A stretch of 56,092 nucleotides of DNA. Source: Ruminococcaceae bacterium UBA3215. GTDB taxonomy: Bacteria; Bacillota; Clostridia; Oscillospirales; Ruminococcaceae. The notes beneath the pieces are model-generated. The model was not told the DNA's origin and ran no database searches. It saw nothing but the letters and a program-made list of their open reading frames with translations. The stretch is from positions 1 to 56,092 of the forward strand of contig DEWH01000018.1 of the NCBI GenBank assembly GCA_002363155.1, read 5' to 3'. Shown piece after piece: positions 16,878 through 24,787 of the stretch; position 1 is the stretch's first letter; every line of letters begins with the position of its first letter. The position numbers and the translations under genes are program-made.

Positions 16878-17486
16878 ATGAAAACTGATGTTTACAGATT
16901 TGAAAGAGCGGTAAGCGATCTTGACGGCATTACCGAGATCGCGGAAAAAGCCGCTTCATACAGCAGGCTTGACGAAGACCAGGAGTTAAAGCTCATGCTT
17001 CTGTGTGAGGAACTTATCGAGATGCTGCCGAATCTGCTTTTATACGGAAAAGGCGAGTTCTGGATAGAGACAAAGGACAAGGACTTTGAGATACACTCCG
17101 TAGTGGAGGCTGACGATCTTCTCACCGGCACCGACAGAAAGGATATCCTTAAGATATCCAAGTCCGGCAAGAATGCCGCGGCAGTGGGCGTTATGAGCAA
17201 GATCAAGGCTGTCGCAGAAACGCTTCTGGCGAATTATGCGCTTTCAAACGGCGTGAGCGGGGAAGTGGAGTATGAAACAGACCCGCTGGAATTCTATGAT
17301 TACGGCATTACAGACCCGTTTGCGCAGCAGGATATGTGGTCTCTCACCACATACAAAAAGAAGGTCAAAGCCAACACTGAGGGCTGGGACGAGCTTGAAC
17401 GCTCGATCATAGCAAATCTTGCCGATGATGTTACAGTCGGTATCCTCGGCGGCAAGGTAATGATAACAGTAAAGAAAAAGTTCTGA
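16878..17486 (+). CDS. Putative RsbW-like (degenerate HATPase) partner of the STAS protein
   Basis: A 202-residue soluble protein without clear motifs. LMLLCEELIEMLPNLLLYG near residues 38-56 resembles the N-box helix of RsbW/SpoIIAB kinases, but with Leu/Pro where the metal-binding Asn is expected, and no clear G-boxes follow. The gene starts 12 bases after the STAS stop with GAGGT upstream. Context favours an anti-sigma-type binding partner; the kinase assignment is weak. The 3' end is followed by hairpins and repeats. Confidence 0.6.
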   Translation: MKTDVYRFERAVSDLDGITEIAEKAASYSRLDEDQELKLMLLCEELIEMLPNLLLYGKGEFWIETKDKDFEIHSVVEADDLLTGTDRKDILKISKSGKNAAAVGVMSKIKAVAETLLANYALSNGVSGEVEYETDPLEFYDYGITDPFAQQDMWSLTTYKKKVKANTEGWDELERSIIANLADDVTVGILGGKVMITVKKKF

Positions 17487-17488
17487 TA

Positions 17489-17565
17489 CTATATTTCTGT
17501 CGAAATATAGAAAAATTCACAATGCACAATTCACAATGCACAATTACGGAGCGCGCTTTGCGCGC
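17489..17565. repeat. Hairpin plus AATTCACAATGCAC direct repeats
   Basis: A nine-bp hairpin CTATATTTC-TGTC-GAAATATAG (17489-17510), possibly a terminator remnant, precedes two perfect tandem copies of AATTCACAATGCAC (17514-17541). A GCGCGC-TTT-GCGCGC hairpin follows (17551-17565). No protein is encoded. Confidence 0.6.
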
Positions 17566-17636
17566 ATATCTGAATCGTGACGAAATTACTTGATTTTGTT
17601 TACGGTTAGATGCTGATTTGGTATGAAAATGAAATG

Positions 17637-17673
17637 AGACTGCTGAAATGTTTAAATTTCAGCAGTCTTTTTT
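17637..17673 (+). terminator. Strong terminator after the STAS operon
   Basis: Arms AGACTGCTGAAAT (17637-17649) and ATTTCAGCAGTCT (17656-17668) form a 13-bp stem followed by TTTTTT. Confidence 0.85.
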
Positions 17674-17694
17674 CTGTTCTGAAAGACTTCTCCC

Positions 17695-17838
17695 TTAACT
17701 GCGGAGCGATCAAAGTTTTTAGGGAAGGGGGTTCGTCGAAGGTTTCTCTTATCGCCGCATCCTTGCGGCGTTTTGGAAACCTTCTGTACGACTTCCTGTC
17801 GTAGGGGAATGACCCTTTTTTCAAAAAGGGTCTGCCCC
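17695..17838. repeat. Family B structured element, copy B2
   Basis: Stem GAAGGTTTC/GAAACCTTC (17738-17746 with 17776-17784) encloses hairpin CGCCGCA-TCCT-TGCGGCG (17753-17770). TGT, then TACGAC/GTCGTA (17787-17803), then hairpin GACCCTTTTT/AAAAAGGGTC (17811-17832) and TGCCCCC follow. Order and linkers (GGAAA, CTTCTGTA) match copy B1 at 12317-12382 while stem bases differ in a paired way. The left boundary is uncertain. Confidence 0.7.
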
Positions 17839-17841
17839 CGA

Positions 17842-17884
17842 TCTCGAGCGCCGTGCGCGACCCGTCTCGAGCGCTGTGCGCGGC
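17842..17884. repeat. TCTCGAGCGCYGTGCGCG tandem repeat
   Basis: Two near-identical units, TCTCGAGCGCCGTGCGCG and TCTCGAGCGCTGTGCGCG, separated by five or six bases, directly follow element B2. The same pair occurs in reverse orientation at the right window edge (56040-56088), so it is probably the 3' tail of a family B element. Confidence 0.7.
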
Positions 17885-17887
17885 TTT

Positions 17888-18472
17888 TTAATTGATATCG
17901 CTTTTACCGAGCACCTGCAGGATCTTCATATAAGTCGGGATATCGGGTGAGCGCTCGCCGCTTTCCCAGCGATAGACGGTACGCCTGTCAACGCTGAGCG
18001 CTTCTGCGAGATCGGACTGCGACATACCGCGTTCCTCTCTCCACTTTTGCAGTTTCTTCCCTATGACGCCCTTGCCGGCATACGCCTGTTCTATCATCTC
18101 GTCTGTTATGTTGGATACGGGATGTCTGAGATGAGCAAGAGCATCTTCGATCATATCCGGAGTAACCGGCTTCTCGAGAAACGCGCTTGCGTATGTGCGG
18201 AAAGCCTGTGCCGCATAGTCGGCATATCCGGTGATGTAGATGATATTGGTATTAGGGTGCTTGTCCAGCATTTTCTGCGCAAGGCTGATGCCGTTTGTGC
18301 CGGGCATCTTGATATCTATGAACACGACATCGAACCGGTACTGCTCAAAAAGCGGGATTATCTCTTCCGGCTCGCTGGTCCCGATGCAAAGAGCGTCCGG
18401 AACCAGTTTTGATATCTCATCTTTCAGATCTTCGACTATCATCTGATGGTCGTCGGCAATAAGTATTTTCAT
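17888..18472 (-). CDS. Response regulator with REC and C-terminal XRE-type HTH
   Basis: The 194-residue protein has a receiver domain (ADDHQ; phospho-Asp in VVFIDIKMPGTNG; TGYAD; EKPV) and a C-terminal Cro/C1-type helix-turn-helix (KLQKWREERGMSQSDLAEALSVDRRTVYRWESGERSP, written here in part). This output domain is uncommon next to a LytS-type kinase, whose usual partner is LytTR. The kinase gene ends 29 bases upstream, so the two form an operon. The best ribosome site AAGGAGG is 24 bases from the ATG, with a GCACC-TGCG-GGTGC hairpin between them. Confidence 0.88.
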   Translation of the reverse strand: MKILIADDHQMIVEDLKDEISKLVPDALCIGTSEPEEIIPLFEQYRFDVVFIDIKMPGTNGISLAQKMLDKHPNTNIIYITGYADYAAQAFRTYASAFLEKPVTPDMIEDALAHLRHPVSNITDEMIEQAYAGKGVIGKKLQKWREERGMSQSDLAEALSVDRRTVYRWESGERSPDIPTYMKILQVLGKSDIN

Positions 18473-18501
18473 TTTCCACTATGCACCCGCAGGTGCCCTC
18501 C

Positions 18502-19776
18502 TTATCTTTCCGGTGCGTTCTGCGGGAGCGTTATGGTCACCTCAGCACCGTTCTCATTGATATCCAGTACGAGCGAACCGGAGCATTGCAGTTCGATGCG
18601 TCTCCGGGTGTTTTCAAGACCTACTCCGTTATGGATAGGCTCGTATTCGTCCGGCTTATTTCCGGAACCTCCGCTGTCTTTGATAACAATGGTCACATTT
18701 CCGTCCGCGGCAGCTGTCCGGAGAGTTACGGTACCGCCCTTTCGCCCGATACCGTGATCCAATGCGTTTTCAACTATCGGTTCAAGGGACAGGGGCGGTA
18801 TCATGAAATCGGTAGTTTCAAGTTCATACACCGTTTCTATCTTTCGTGTGTAGTCGATCTGAACGAGACGGATATAGTCTCTTACATTCTCAAGCTCCTG
18901 CTCAAACGGTATAAGATCTTCGGAACGCAGTGCTTTGATATGAGCTTTAAGGTATTTTGAGAAGCTGTCCACGCATCGCAAGGCAGCGCTCGGGTCGGAT
19001 TTTATCAGATATCGTATAATATTCAGCGTGTTATAGATAAAGTGGGGCTGGAGCTGGTTACGCAGGATCATAAGATCGCTTTTCATCAGATCAAGCTCTT
19101 TCCGTGCAACTTCTTCCCGCATTTTCTGCTGATATATGGTTGAAAGGTAGATGTAGTATTCGAGTATGCAGAGCGCCGTTATCGGGTTTACAAATCCGGA
19201 GATGTTGTTGAATTCGAGGATTGCCACGCCGAGGGACTGAACGAAGATAAGAAACACTATCACGCTTCGTTTTACGTTATTTCGCCGGAAGAATGATATC
19301 GAGTGGATAAGCAGGAGCAGTACATAGATCAGCTGCGCCAGATAGATCGTATATTGCAGATCCGAACCCTTGTGCCAGTGGTTGTTCTCATCAATGTAGA
19401 AAGCTATCCTGCTGCCGGATAATGCAGTCGCAAAAATCATGGTATTTATGACGGCTGGTATGGAGTAAAGAATTTTCAGCTTGTTCTGTGTGATGATGAC
19501 GAACAGTTCAAGCATTATGATGACCGGACGCAGGATATAATTGACAGCTTCGGAAACGGTATGCAGGCGGATAAGCTCATCTGTATTTCCCGCAAGTTCC
19601 GCATGCAATGAGACAGTTTCGCCGATCGTGATGACCACCATCAGTGAGATCATCAGAGTGAAAAGCTGAGAGGCTGGTATTTTTTCTTTCCTGTTTACAG
19701 CCATAAGCACAACGACTGCGGACAGTATTGTCAGAGTCATATAGTTCGAGACAAAATAATCCTTGATAAGCTCCAC
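18502..19776 (-). CDS. LytS/YpdA-type membrane sensor histidine kinase
   Basis: A 424-residue kinase with six or seven N-terminal transmembrane helices (to about 215), a coiled linker, the His_kinase box LRNQLQPHFIYNTLNIIRYL and a C-terminal ATPase with LEPIVENALDHGI, KDSGG and NGVGLENTRRRI. Family members sense membrane or envelope state or small metabolites. It phosphorylates the REC-XRE regulator encoded just downstream. Its promoter faces that of the AraC regulator. Confidence 0.88.
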   Translation of the reverse strand: MELIKDYFVSNYMTLTILSAVVVLMAVNRKEKIPASQLFTLMISLMVVITIGETVSLHAELAGNTDELIRLHTVSEAVNYILRPVIIMLELFVIITQNKLKILYSIPAVINTMIFATALSGSRIAFYIDENNHWHKGSDLQYTIYLAQLIYVLLLLIHSISFFRRNNVKRSVIVFLIFVQSLGVAILEFNNISGFVNPITALCILEYYIYLSTIYQQKMREEVARKELDLMKSDLMILRNQLQPHFIYNTLNIIRYLIKSDPSAALRCVDSFSKYLKAHIKALRSEDLIPFEQELENVRDYIRLVQIDYTRKIETVYELETTDFMIPPLSLEPIVENALDHGIGRKGGTVTLRTAAADGNVTIVIKDSGGSGNKPDEYEPIHNGVGLENTRRRIELQCSGSLVLDINENGAEVTITLPQNAPER

Positions 19777-19807
19777 ATCTACCGCTCCCCGTTATAAACA
19801 TAGGTCT

Positions 19808-19836
19808 ATTATAGCAGGAAAATCAAAAAAAGTCAC
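19808..19836 (-). promoter_or_regulatory. Promoter of the LytS-type kinase operon
   Basis: Minus strand: GTGACT (19836-19831), 17-base spacer, TATAAT (19813-19808). Confidence 0.65.
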
Positions 19837-19923
19837 TAATCCAAACAGAATTAGCAACTTCTTTGTGAAATATGTATAACTATTTTGTGCGTATGTTGTG
19901 CAGTATTGCCAACCGACCGAATC

Positions 19924-19952
19924 TTGACAAAACTGCCGGCTTGCTGTATCAT
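19924..19952 (+). promoter_or_regulatory. Promoter of the AraC-type regulator
   Basis: TTGACA (19924-19929), 17-base spacer, TATCAT (19947-19952). It excludes the upstream ATG at 19872 as the real start. Confidence 0.72.
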
Positions 19953-19982
19953 AATTGTATAAATCTATTCCTGGAGGCGTTT

Positions 19983-20852
19983 ATGAGCAATCTTTTTGAA
20001 AAGACAGCGAGCCTTAATACACCGATAGAGTGCTTTGTTTTTGATTCGTCAGCCGAGGAATTTCCGGTAAAGCCGCACTGGCATTATTTCGCCGAGTTCA
20101 TATATATGCAGTCCGGTACTGCCGCGATGACTGCGGACGGGGCTTCATTCACCGCAGAAGCCGGGAGTCTTACGCTGTTCCCGCCGCTTTGTGTGCATTC
20201 GATCTCTGCCGGGGGAGAGGAGATGCCGGTTTACTCCGTGCTTAAATTCGATCTCGGAAAGTTTCCGAGCGTATCTTCGTATTCGCCGTCTCCCTCGGTC
20301 ATTTTCAGATACGCTTCCGAAAAGAAGATGCCTGTATATTTCGGCAGAACCGCGGCGGAAGAAATTGGCTGTGGGGATATTTTCGGTGACTGTATAAGCG
20401 AAATGAAGGATTTTCGCTACGGATATGATGTAATGCTTCGTTCGCAGATATACCGTCTTATTTACAGGATCATACGCTGCTGGGAAAACGTCGGGCTGAA
20501 TATCTGGGAATGCCCGGTGAACGCAGACGCGGACAGGTCTATCGACAATATCACCGAGTACATAGACCGTCATCTCAGCGAAAGCATAAAGGTGGCGGAC
20601 ATAGCTGCCGAGTGTCATCTGAGCTATTCGGCGTTTGCAGCGAAATTCCGTGAGAGGTACGGTATGAGCTGCAAGGAGTACATCGAGCGGATGCGCATAT
20701 TCAAAGCCGAGGAGTACCTGCTCTTTACGGATCTCGACATAGACTACATCGGGCAGGAAACGGGCTTCTCCGATTGCAGCCACTTCATAAAGAGCTTCCG
20801 GAAATACCGCGGTGCTACTCCGAAGAAATTCCGGGATATGAAGCGGTCATAG
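19983..20852 (+). CDS. AraC-family transcriptional regulator with cupin sensor
   Basis: The 289-residue protein has an N-terminal cupin (HWHYFAEFIYMQSG and FPPLCVHSI) and a C-terminal double HTH (SIKVADIAAECHLSYSAFAAKF and IDYIGQETGFSDCSHFIKSF). It resembles sugar or metabolite-responsive activators. GGAGG precedes the ATG at 19983. It converges, with a six-base overlap, on the ABC exporter gene. Confidence 0.9.
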   Translation: MSNLFEKTASLNTPIECFVFDSSAEEFPVKPHWHYFAEFIYMQSGTAAMTADGASFTAEAGSLTLFPPLCVHSISAGGEEMPVYSVLKFDLGKFPSVSSYSPSPSVIFRYASEKKMPVYFGRTAAEEIGCGDIFGDCISEMKDFRYGYDVMLRSQIYRLIYRIIRCWENVGLNIWECPVNADADRSIDNITEYIDRHLSESIKVADIAAECHLSYSAFAAKFRERYGMSCKEYIERMRIFKAEEYLLFTDLDIDYIGQETGFSDCSHFIKSFRKYRGATPKKFRDMKRS

Positions 20853-22664
20853 CTGGAGCGAGCGGAGCTTGTAGAACTCACCCTTCTTTTCCATAAGCTC
20901 GTCATAGGTGCCGTATTCGATAATGTCGCCGTCTCCGATCACCGCTATCTTGTCGGCATTTCGTATCGTTGATAATCTGTGTGCCACGATAAGCGTCGTG
21001 CGGTCCTGTACCAGACGGTCAACGCTGTCCTGTATCTTCTTTTCTGAGACGGAATCCAGCGCGGAAGTCGCTTCGTCGAGTATCAGTATCTTCGGGTTGC
21101 GGACGAAAGCGCGGGCAATAGACACACGCTGTCTCTGACCGCCGGAAAGGTTTGCGCCGTGCTCCGTTACAGGGCTGTCGAGTCCCTCCGGGAGCGATGC
21201 TATCAGCTCTTCAAGATTTGCAGCCTTTATGACTTCGTTTAGAAACTCATCGCTTATATCCTCAGAGCCGTAGGTTATATTCTCGCGTATCGTGCCTGTG
21301 AAGAGGATCGGCATCTGGGGAACAACTGCGATATGCTTCCGGTAGGTGCGCAGGTCTATTGCGTTAAGATCGTTCCCGTCTATAAGCACCTGTCCCGACT
21401 GGGGTTTAAGAAAGCCTATAACGAGATTGAGCAGGGTGCTTTTTCCGACTCCCGAAGCTCCTACGAATGCAACGGTCTCTCCCTTGTTTATCCTGAGGGA
21501 GAGATTATTTATTACAGGTTTGTCCGCGTCTTTGAATTTGAAGCAAAGATCCCGGAACTCGATATTGCCTTCGACTTTCCCGATGGGAGGCAGTCCCTTC
21601 GGCTGTTCATCGTCGGCGCAGAGCAGGATATCGCTTACCGAGCTCACGGCTTCCAGTCCCTTTGAGATTATCGGGATAAGCGTGATTATACCGCTGACCT
21701 GATTCACTATCGTTGAGAAGTATGTCTGGTACATGACCACATCTCCGGGCTTTATGGTGCCGTTGAATGCGAGCCAGCCGGTAAAGGCAAGGCACAGCAC
21801 CTGAAAGAGCTGGAAAGAAGCCCAGTTTATCGAACCGAAGAAGGACTGTATCACATCGAGTTTCAGACCCTCGTCCGCCACATTTCGGAGCTGTCTGTCC
21901 ATTTTCTCCGTTTCGCTGTCCTCAAGGGCATGCGCGCGGGTAACGGGGATAAGCTCCACCATTTCCATGACCTTTACCGATGTCTCTTCCATTTCCTTGC
22001 GGAAAGTCTTGTTGCGCAGATTGATCTTTTTGCGGAATACCGTGCGGATAATTACAGCCACAGGGATAGTCGCAAGGAAGAACAGGAACACCACCCACGA
22101 GGAGCTGACAACGACTGTGAATGCGACGATTATGTTCATGATGATGCTCAGCACGGATATAAACACCTGTGATGAGAGGTTCTCGATCTGCTCCACATCG
22201 CGCATGATCTTTGACTGAAGGCGTCCGGACTGCATCTCGTTGTGGAATGTGATCGAGAGCTGCTGGAGCTTTCTTACCATTGAACTCCGCAGTCTGCGCT
22301 CCACGTTTCGTATCACCTTTGAGTAGCAGTATGTATGGAAGTAGTTCGACAGCACGTTCTGCACGATAAGGACTGCCATTATCACGGTGTTGATGATGAT
22401 AGTCTGCATGGCGTTTTCGTCAAATCCGGTAGCAGCGTTTATGATATTAGCGGTTGCGATCGGAAGCACCCACACGGGTGTATGCTTGACCGCGAAAAGC
22501 ATGACGGAGATGAACAGGCGGAAATACTGCCCCTTATACAGTCCGAGCAGGATCTTGAGTCTGTGGTGTCTGTTCTGCTCGAAGCTTTTCAGCAGCAGAT
22601 CCTCATCTATATTTTCATCGGTTGTAAGTTTCTTTTCAAGTATATGTGTGTTGTTTTCTTTCAT
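20847..22664 (-). CDS. ABC exporter, fused permease-ATPase (MsbA/MdlB type)
   Basis: A 605-residue half-transporter: six transmembrane helices (about 50-330) then a nucleotide-binding domain with Walker A GASGVGKST, Q-loop VPQMP, signature LSGGQRQRV, Walker B ILILDEATSALD and switch His in VAHRLST. It should work as a homodimer exporting a lipid, peptide or drug. I chose the ATG at 22664 with GGGAG upstream, because the TATAAT box overlaps the ATG at 22697. The substrate is unknown. Confidence 0.9.
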   Translation of the reverse strand: MKENNTHILEKKLTTDENIDEDLLLKSFEQNRHHRLKILLGLYKGQYFRLFISVMLFAVKHTPVWVLPIATANIINAATGFDENAMQTIIINTVIMAVLIVQNVLSNYFHTYCYSKVIRNVERRLRSSMVRKLQQLSITFHNEMQSGRLQSKIMRDVEQIENLSSQVFISVLSIIMNIIVAFTVVVSSSWVVFLFFLATIPVAVIIRTVFRKKINLRNKTFRKEMEETSVKVMEMVELIPVTRAHALEDSETEKMDRQLRNVADEGLKLDVIQSFFGSINWASFQLFQVLCLAFTGWLAFNGTIKPGDVVMYQTYFSTIVNQVSGIITLIPIISKGLEAVSSVSDILLCADDEQPKGLPPIGKVEGNIEFRDLCFKFKDADKPVINNLSLRINKGETVAFVGASGVGKSTLLNLVIGFLKPQSGQVLIDGNDLNAIDLRTYRKHIAVVPQMPILFTGTIRENITYGSEDISDEFLNEVIKAANLEELIASLPEGLDSPVTEHGANLSGGQRQRVSIARAFVRNPKILILDEATSALDSVSEKKIQDSVDRLVQDRTTLIVAHRLSTIRNADKIAVIGDGDIIEYGTYDELMEKKGEFYKLRSLQL

Positions 22665-22775
22665 AGCTTGTTCTCCCTCTGATATGACACGATACATTAT
22701 ATCACCAACACAGCAAAAGCAATAGGATAAATAATTGAAAAAATTGTAAAAATCTATTTATTTTGGTTTTTTTCA

Positions 22776-22804
22776 TTGCAAACGCAAAGCCTGTGTGTTA
22801 CAAT
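22776..22804 (+). promoter_or_regulatory. Promoter of the two-gene SDR operon
   Basis: TTGCAA (22776-22781), 17-base spacer, TACAAT (22799-22804). Confidence 0.65.
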
Positions 22805-22840
22805 CAGAACAGATAATTCATCAGTCATAAGGAGGACAGT

Positions 22841-23860
22841 ATGAAAATACTATTTATCGGCGGAACCGGCACAATAAGCATGGCAATAACCCGTAAGCTT
22901 GCAGAGCGCGGAGACGAGCTTTATCTGCTCAACCGCGGAAACAGGAACAATGACCTGCCCGGAAACGTGCATATCATCGGCTGTGATATAAACGACGAGA
23001 AAGCTGCGGCAGAGAAGCTTTCCGGAATGGAGTTTGACTGCGTCGGCGAGTTCATCGGATTTGTTCCGGCACAGCTTGAAAGGGATTTCCGGCTTTTTGC
23101 GGGAAAGACGAAGCAGTTCATCTATATAAGCTCCGCGTCCGCATACCGCAAGCCTATGCAGGGTTATGTGATAACCGAGGAAACTCCGCTCGAAAACCCC
23201 TACTGGGAGTATTCGAGGAACAAGAAAGCCTGCGAGGAATACCTTTTTGAGCGGTACAGGAATGACGGATTCCCGGTGACGATAGTGCGTCCGAGCCACA
23301 CTTACGATGAGCGGAGCGTACCCCTCGGCGTTCACGGCAGGAACGGAAGCTGGCAGGTCGTAAAGCGCATAAAGGAAGGCAGACCCGTGATAATCCACGG
23401 TGACGGCACATCGCTCTGGACGATAACCCATAACTCCGACTTTGCGAAAGCTTACATCGGGCTCATCGGCGATCCGGCAGCGATAGGCGAGGCATTCCAT
23501 ATAACAACGGACGAAAGCGTGAGCTGGAACGAGATCTACGGCTATATTGCCGATGCACTGGGCGCTGAACTCAAGCCGTACTATGTATCGTCCGAGACGC
23601 TTGCGGCTCTCGGAAAGCAATACGACTTCACCGGAAGCCTTATCGGCGACAAAGCCTGCTCGGTGGTATTCGACAATTCAAAGGTGAAGAAGCTCGTCCC
23701 CTCGTTCAAGGCGGAAGTTACTGCGAGAGAGGGAATACGCAGAACAGTTGAGTATGTGATATCCCACCCGGAGTGTCAGCAGGACGACGCCGAGTTTGAC
23801 AAGTGGTGCGATGACGTTATCGCGGCATCGGAGAAGATGAAGGAGGCTTTCAATGGTTGA
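22841..23860 (+). CDS. NAD-dependent epimerase/dehydratase (extended SDR)
   Basis: The 339-residue protein has a Rossmann fold beginning MKILFIGGTGTIS (GGTGTI for NAD binding) and the atypical YSRNK(K) version of the SDR Tyr-Lys pair (EYSRNKKACEEYL). VRPSHTYDER and GDGTSLWTITHNSDFA are typical of the nucleoside-sugar epimerase group, including plant CSP41-like proteins. The product and substrate are not known. AAGGAGG precedes the ATG. Its last codons overlap the second SDR gene by eight bases. Confidence 0.85.
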   Translation: MKILFIGGTGTISMAITRKLAERGDELYLLNRGNRNNDLPGNVHIIGCDINDEKAAAEKLSGMEFDCVGEFIGFVPAQLERDFRLFAGKTKQFIYISSASAYRKPMQGYVITEETPLENPYWEYSRNKKACEEYLFERYRNDGFPVTIVRPSHTYDERSVPLGVHGRNGSWQVVKRIKEGRPVIIHGDGTSLWTITHNSDFAKAYIGLIGDPAAIGEAFHITTDESVSWNEIYGYIADALGAELKPYYVSSETLAALGKQYDFTGSLIGDKACSVVFDNSKVKKLVPSFKAEVTAREGIRRTVEYVISHPECQQDDAEFDKWCDDVIAASEKMKEAFNG

Positions 23861-24611
23861 CGTTAAAGGAAAATGGGCGCTTATCACCGGCGCGGCAAGA
23901 GGTATCGGATACGGTGCCGCAAAGTTCATGGCGGAAAGAGGCTGCAATCTCATACTTCACGGAAGAACGGCGGAGCACTGCTCGAAAGTGCTCGGTGAAG
24001 TCAAGGCTCTCGGAGTGGAAGCTTATGCAGTAGGAGCGGAATTTTCCGATCTTACGCAGGTCGAGAAGATGCTGGCGGAAACAGATGCGCTCGGAAAGCC
24101 GGTGGATATAGTACTTAACAATGCCGGCATACAGGTGGCTTACCGCACGGAATATCTGAAAACTCCGGCGGAGGATTACGAAAAGAGCTTCCTCATAAAC
24201 ACCATAGCGCCGATGATGATAGTTTATCATTTCCTGCCGGAGATGCAGAAGCGCGGTTTCGGTCGTATCGTAAATACGACCAGCGGTATCCGGCTTGAAC
24301 CGGAGCAGGCGGGCTATTCCGCAAGCAAGGCTGCTCTCGACAAGGTGACAATGGATCTTGCGTCAAAGTATGACGGCACGGACGTTATGATAAATATTAC
24401 CGATCCCGGCTGGTGCAGGACGGATCTCGGCGGTCAGCACGCACCCAATGCTCCCGAAAGCTCCCTGCCCGGTGTAGTAGTCGGCGCATTCGTTGATGAC
24501 AGAAAGTCCGGGCGGAACTTCTCTGCCGGAAACTTCTACGGTATGACGCTTGAACAGGCTGTTGAGCACGCCGAAAGGAATATCCCGAAGTACACTGGCT
24601 CCATAGGCTGA
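23853..24611 (+). CDS. Short-chain dehydrogenase/reductase (classical SDR)
   Basis: A 252-residue oxidoreductase with TGAARGIG (NAD(P) loop), LNNAG, catalytic Ser in TTSG and the Tyr-Lys pair in YSASKAALDKV. It shows the usual length and order of FabG-like enzymes. Overlap with the extended SDR gene suggests a shared sugar or ketone substrate. The exact reaction cannot be assigned. Confidence 0.88.
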   Translation: MVDVKGKWALITGAARGIGYGAAKFMAERGCNLILHGRTAEHCSKVLGEVKALGVEAYAVGAEFSDLTQVEKMLAETDALGKPVDIVLNNAGIQVAYRTEYLKTPAEDYEKSFLINTIAPMMIVYHFLPEMQKRGFGRIVNTTSGIRLEPEQAGYSASKAALDKVTMDLASKYDGTDVMINITDPGWCRTDLGGQHAPNAPESSLPGVVVGAFVDDRKSGRNFSAGNFYGMTLEQAVEHAERNIPKYTGSIG

Positions 24612-24649
24612 TGATCGCCCCTGACGTATGTTCCACATGCTGAAAGCAC

Positions 24650-24678
24650 TTGACATTATTTGCGGATCGTGATATAAT
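24650..24678 (+). promoter_or_regulatory. Promoter of the MATE gene and its leader
   Basis: TTGACA (24650-24655), 17-base spacer, TATAAT (24673-24678): full consensus. It lies about 110 bases before the ATG. Confidence 0.88.
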
Positions 24679-24684
24679 ATGAAA

Positions 24685-24770
24685 CCGGTTCGGAGGGCAG
24701 AACATACAGAGAAATGTAATGCCGGATAAGGCCGCAGGCTGAAATGCCTGCTGTTTTATCCGGCTTTTTT
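24685..24770 (+). promoter_or_regulatory. Leader with intrinsic terminator upstream of MATE gene
   Basis: Between the promoter and the gene, arms GCCGGATAA (24721-24729) and TTATCCGGC (24756-24764) with inner stem GCAGGC/GCCTGC are followed by TTTTTT (24765-24770). This is a complete terminator 17 bases before the ATG. Transcription of the exporter must therefore read through it, which suggests attenuation or a riboswitch. Alternatively the promoter makes a separate RNA of about 85 bases. The upstream 35 bases match no riboswitch consensus that I know. Confidence 0.6.
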
Positions 24771-24787
24771 GCGGGGGTGAGAGGTAT

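Noticed and set aside
24679..24760. MATE leader as a known riboswitch (guanidine, preQ1, fluoride, THF, c-di-GMP)
   Set aside because: I could not line up the conserved core of any of these classes; only the terminator is certain.
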